A stretch of DNA of 7,630 bases from Spirochaetaceae bacterium (GTDB lineage: Bacteria; Spirochaetota; Spirochaetia; Treponematales; Breznakiellaceae), in the NCBI GenBank assembly GCA_031255315.1, contig JAIRSS010000092.1, forward strand, positions 1-7,630, given 5' to 3'. The position numbers and the translations under genes were made by a program. Positions 6,512 to 7,630 of the stretch are shown piece by piece; positions within the stretch are counted from its first letter, which is position 1, and the number at the start of each line of letters is the position of its first letter. Under the pieces are notes generated by a model. The model saw nothing but the letters and a program-made list of their open reading frames with translations, ran no database searches and was not told the DNA's origin.

Positions 6512-6534
6512 CGGTATCGCGGGCGGCGATGCCG
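6512..6534 (+). promoter_or_regulatory. Nine-pair hairpin in the permease leader
   Basis: CGGTATCGC (6512-6520) pairs with GCGATGCCG (6526-6534), with one G-U pair and a GGGCG loop. It lies between the predicted transcription start and the ribosome-binding site (6546-6552). No U-run follows, so it is not an intrinsic terminator. It could stabilise the mRNA 5' end or, as a near-palindrome in DNA, be an operator for a LacI- or GntR-type regulator. Which of these, if any, is not decided by the sequence. Confidence 0.4.
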
Positions 6535-6556
6535 ATGAATAAAAAGAGGAGGCGCT

Positions 6557-7504
6557 ATGCAAAAAAAGCCGGTTCTGGTTACCTCGGGCGCAGGGAGATC
6601 GTTATTTATTCGCGACCAGGTATCATCGTACGCGTTCCTGATTCCCTGGCTTCTTGGGTTTTTTGTACTCACGGTGTACCCTATGGTGTATTCCCTGTAC
6701 CTGTCCTTCACGGATTACAATGTCCTGGAGCCTCCCCGGTGGGCCGGAATCAAAAACTACTTCGTGATGTTCGCCGGCAATGAGCGGTACACCCATGACG
6801 CCCGGTTCCTCAACTCCCTGTTCGTTACTCTGAGGTTTGTGTTTATCTCCGTACCGATGAAGCTGGCTTTTGCCCTGATGGTGGCGATGCTGATGAACCA
6901 GAAGCTCAAACTCATCCCCTTGTACCGGACGGTCTACTATATTCCCACCCTGCTCGGCGGCTCGGTCGCCATTTCCGTGTTGTGGCGGCGGCTTTTTTCC
7001 GGGGACGGGGTCATCAACGCCATTTTGCAGACCCTCGGCTTTGCCAATCCGCCTTCGTGGATTTCAACGCCGGAGTATGCGCTGGGAACCCTTATCATTC
7101 TGGCGGTATGGCAGTTCGGCAGCCCCATGATCATTTTCCTTGCGGGGCTCAAGCAGATCCCCAACGAATACTACGAGGCGGCGAGCGTAGACGGGGCCAG
7201 CAAGCTACGGCAGTTCTTAAATATTACCCTGCCTTCGCTTTCTCCCATCATTTTCTTCAATCTGGTTATGCAGATGATCAGTTCCTTTCAGTCTTTTACC
7301 CAGGCGTACATCATATCGGGCGGCAATGGCGGGCCGGTTGATTCAACCATGTTTTACAGCCTGTATCTCTATCTCCACGGATTTGCCTGGGCCCACATGG
7401 GTTACGCGGCGGCTATGGCGTGGGTGCTGCTCATCATTATCGCGGTGCTGACAGCGCTGACCTTTAAGATTTCTGACTCCATGGTATCCTACGGAGAAGA
7501 CTAA
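6557..7504 (+). CDS. CUT1 sugar ABC transporter permease (MalF/UgpA/LplB-YesP type)
   Basis: The product has 315 residues and is an inner-membrane subunit of a carbohydrate ABC importer. ATG 6557 follows GAGGAGG (6546-6552). Six hydrophobic segments are visible: about 23-50 (SSYAFLIPWLLGFFVLTVYP and on), 86-113, 123-145, 174-197, 224-250 and 281-304. The EAA loop that contacts the ATPase is clear: EYYEAASVDGA, with E207-A208-A209 and G213, followed by the LPSLSP turn. YRTVYYIPTLLGGSVAISVLW (about 123-143) is typical of this permease family. Length and topology match the first permease of CUT1 systems for pectic oligosaccharides such as LplB or YesP. The substrate is inferred from the neighbouring GH4, GH43 and (alpha/alpha)6 enzymes. 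The next permease starts one base after its stop codon. Confidence 0.93.
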   Translation: MQKKPVLVTSGAGRSLFIRDQVSSYAFLIPWLLGFFVLTVYPMVYSLYLSFTDYNVLEPPRWAGIKNYFVMFAGNERYTHDARFLNSLFVTLRFVFISVPMKLAFALMVAMLMNQKLKLIPLYRTVYYIPTLLGGSVAISVLWRRLFSGDGVINAILQTLGFANPPSWISTPEYALGTLIILAVWQFGSPMIIFLAGLKQIPNEYYEAASVDGASKLRQFLNITLPSLSPIIFFNLVMQMISSFQSFTQAYIISGGNGGPVDSTMFYSLYLYLHGFAWAHMGYAAAMAWVLLIIIAVLTALTFKISDSMVSYGED

Positions 7505-7505
7505 T

Positions 7506-7630
7506 ATGCAGAGACAAACAACACGATTTCTGAGCGCCGGCGCGGCGAATATCATCATTATCTTTTTAGGGTGTTTGATGCTCTATCCGGTTATTTGGCT
7601 TGTCATGGCGTCTTTTAAGGAGGGTACGCA
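7506..7630 (+). CDS. Second CUT1 sugar ABC permease (MalG/UgpE type), cut by the window end
   Basis: ATG 7506 comes one base after the previous stop, with GGAG at 7493-7496 as ribosome-binding site. Only 41 codons are visible: a short polar start (MQRQTTRFLSAGA), a first membrane segment (NIIIIFLGCLMLYPVIWLVM) and ASFKEGT. The YPVIW...ASFK pattern at the end of the first membrane segment is characteristic of MalG-type partner permeases. It should pair with the upstream permease to form the membrane channel. The solute-binding protein and ATPase are not in the window; in this transporter class the ATPase is often encoded elsewhere and shared. Confidence 0.88.
   Translation, partial: MQRQTTRFLSAGAANIIIIFLGCLMLYPVIWLVMASFKEGT

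Noticed and set aside
1..7630. CRISPR array, tRNA, rRNA, insertion sequence ends or phage genes
   Set aside because: I saw no regularly spaced repeats, no tRNA-like folds, no transposase or integrase motifs and no terminal inverted repeats on either strand.

Overview
The window looks like part of a gut or rumen spirochaete chromosome, most likely Treponema or a close relative. The main support is a bacterial SH3 domain in the first 800 bases whose core (NLRLR, TIDGITAPWV, GWCFAGYL) is of a kind I associate with treponemes. A sugar-uptake and glycoside hydrolase operon typical of pectin-using gut bacteria agrees with this. The assignment is inference, because there is no rRNA or other marker gene here.

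Left part (1 to about 1850): a decayed accessory region. It begins inside a membrane-anchored SH3-domain protein gene that needs two single-base frame corrections to be read through. Two small, AT-rich ORFs of unknown function follow (740-1081 and 1089-1415). The second appears to continue in another frame into a proline-rich remnant ending at 1653. No recognisable gene lies between 1654 and 1852.

Right part (1853 to 7630): a tight, intact catabolic operon, all on the + strand. A GTG-started GH4 enzyme with the CHEV active-site motif (alpha-galacturonidase, LplD type) is followed after 5 bases by a roughly 708-residue six-hairpin (alpha/alpha)6-barrel glycoside hydrolase of unassigned specificity. 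That gene overlaps by 14 bases a GH43 five-bladed beta-propeller enzyme. After a 201-base gap holding a good sigma70-like promoter, a leader hairpin and a possible 33-residue ORF come two CUT1-type sugar ABC permease genes. The second permease is cut by the window end.

How they fit together: none of the three enzymes has a visible signal peptide, so they should act in the cytoplasm on oligosaccharides brought in by the transporter. GH4-CHEV enzymes remove alpha-linked galacturonate and GH43 enzymes remove arabinose or xylose. The simplest reading is uptake and breakdown of pectic or rhamnogalacturonan-type oligosaccharides, with the (alpha/alpha)6 enzyme supplying a third, unknown cleavage. 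The solute-binding protein and ATPase are not in the window.

I did not find an unambiguous new defence or mobile system. The least explained items are the unassigned (alpha/alpha)6 enzyme, the small ORF and promoter arrangement in front of the permeases, and the origin of the decayed left-hand genes.
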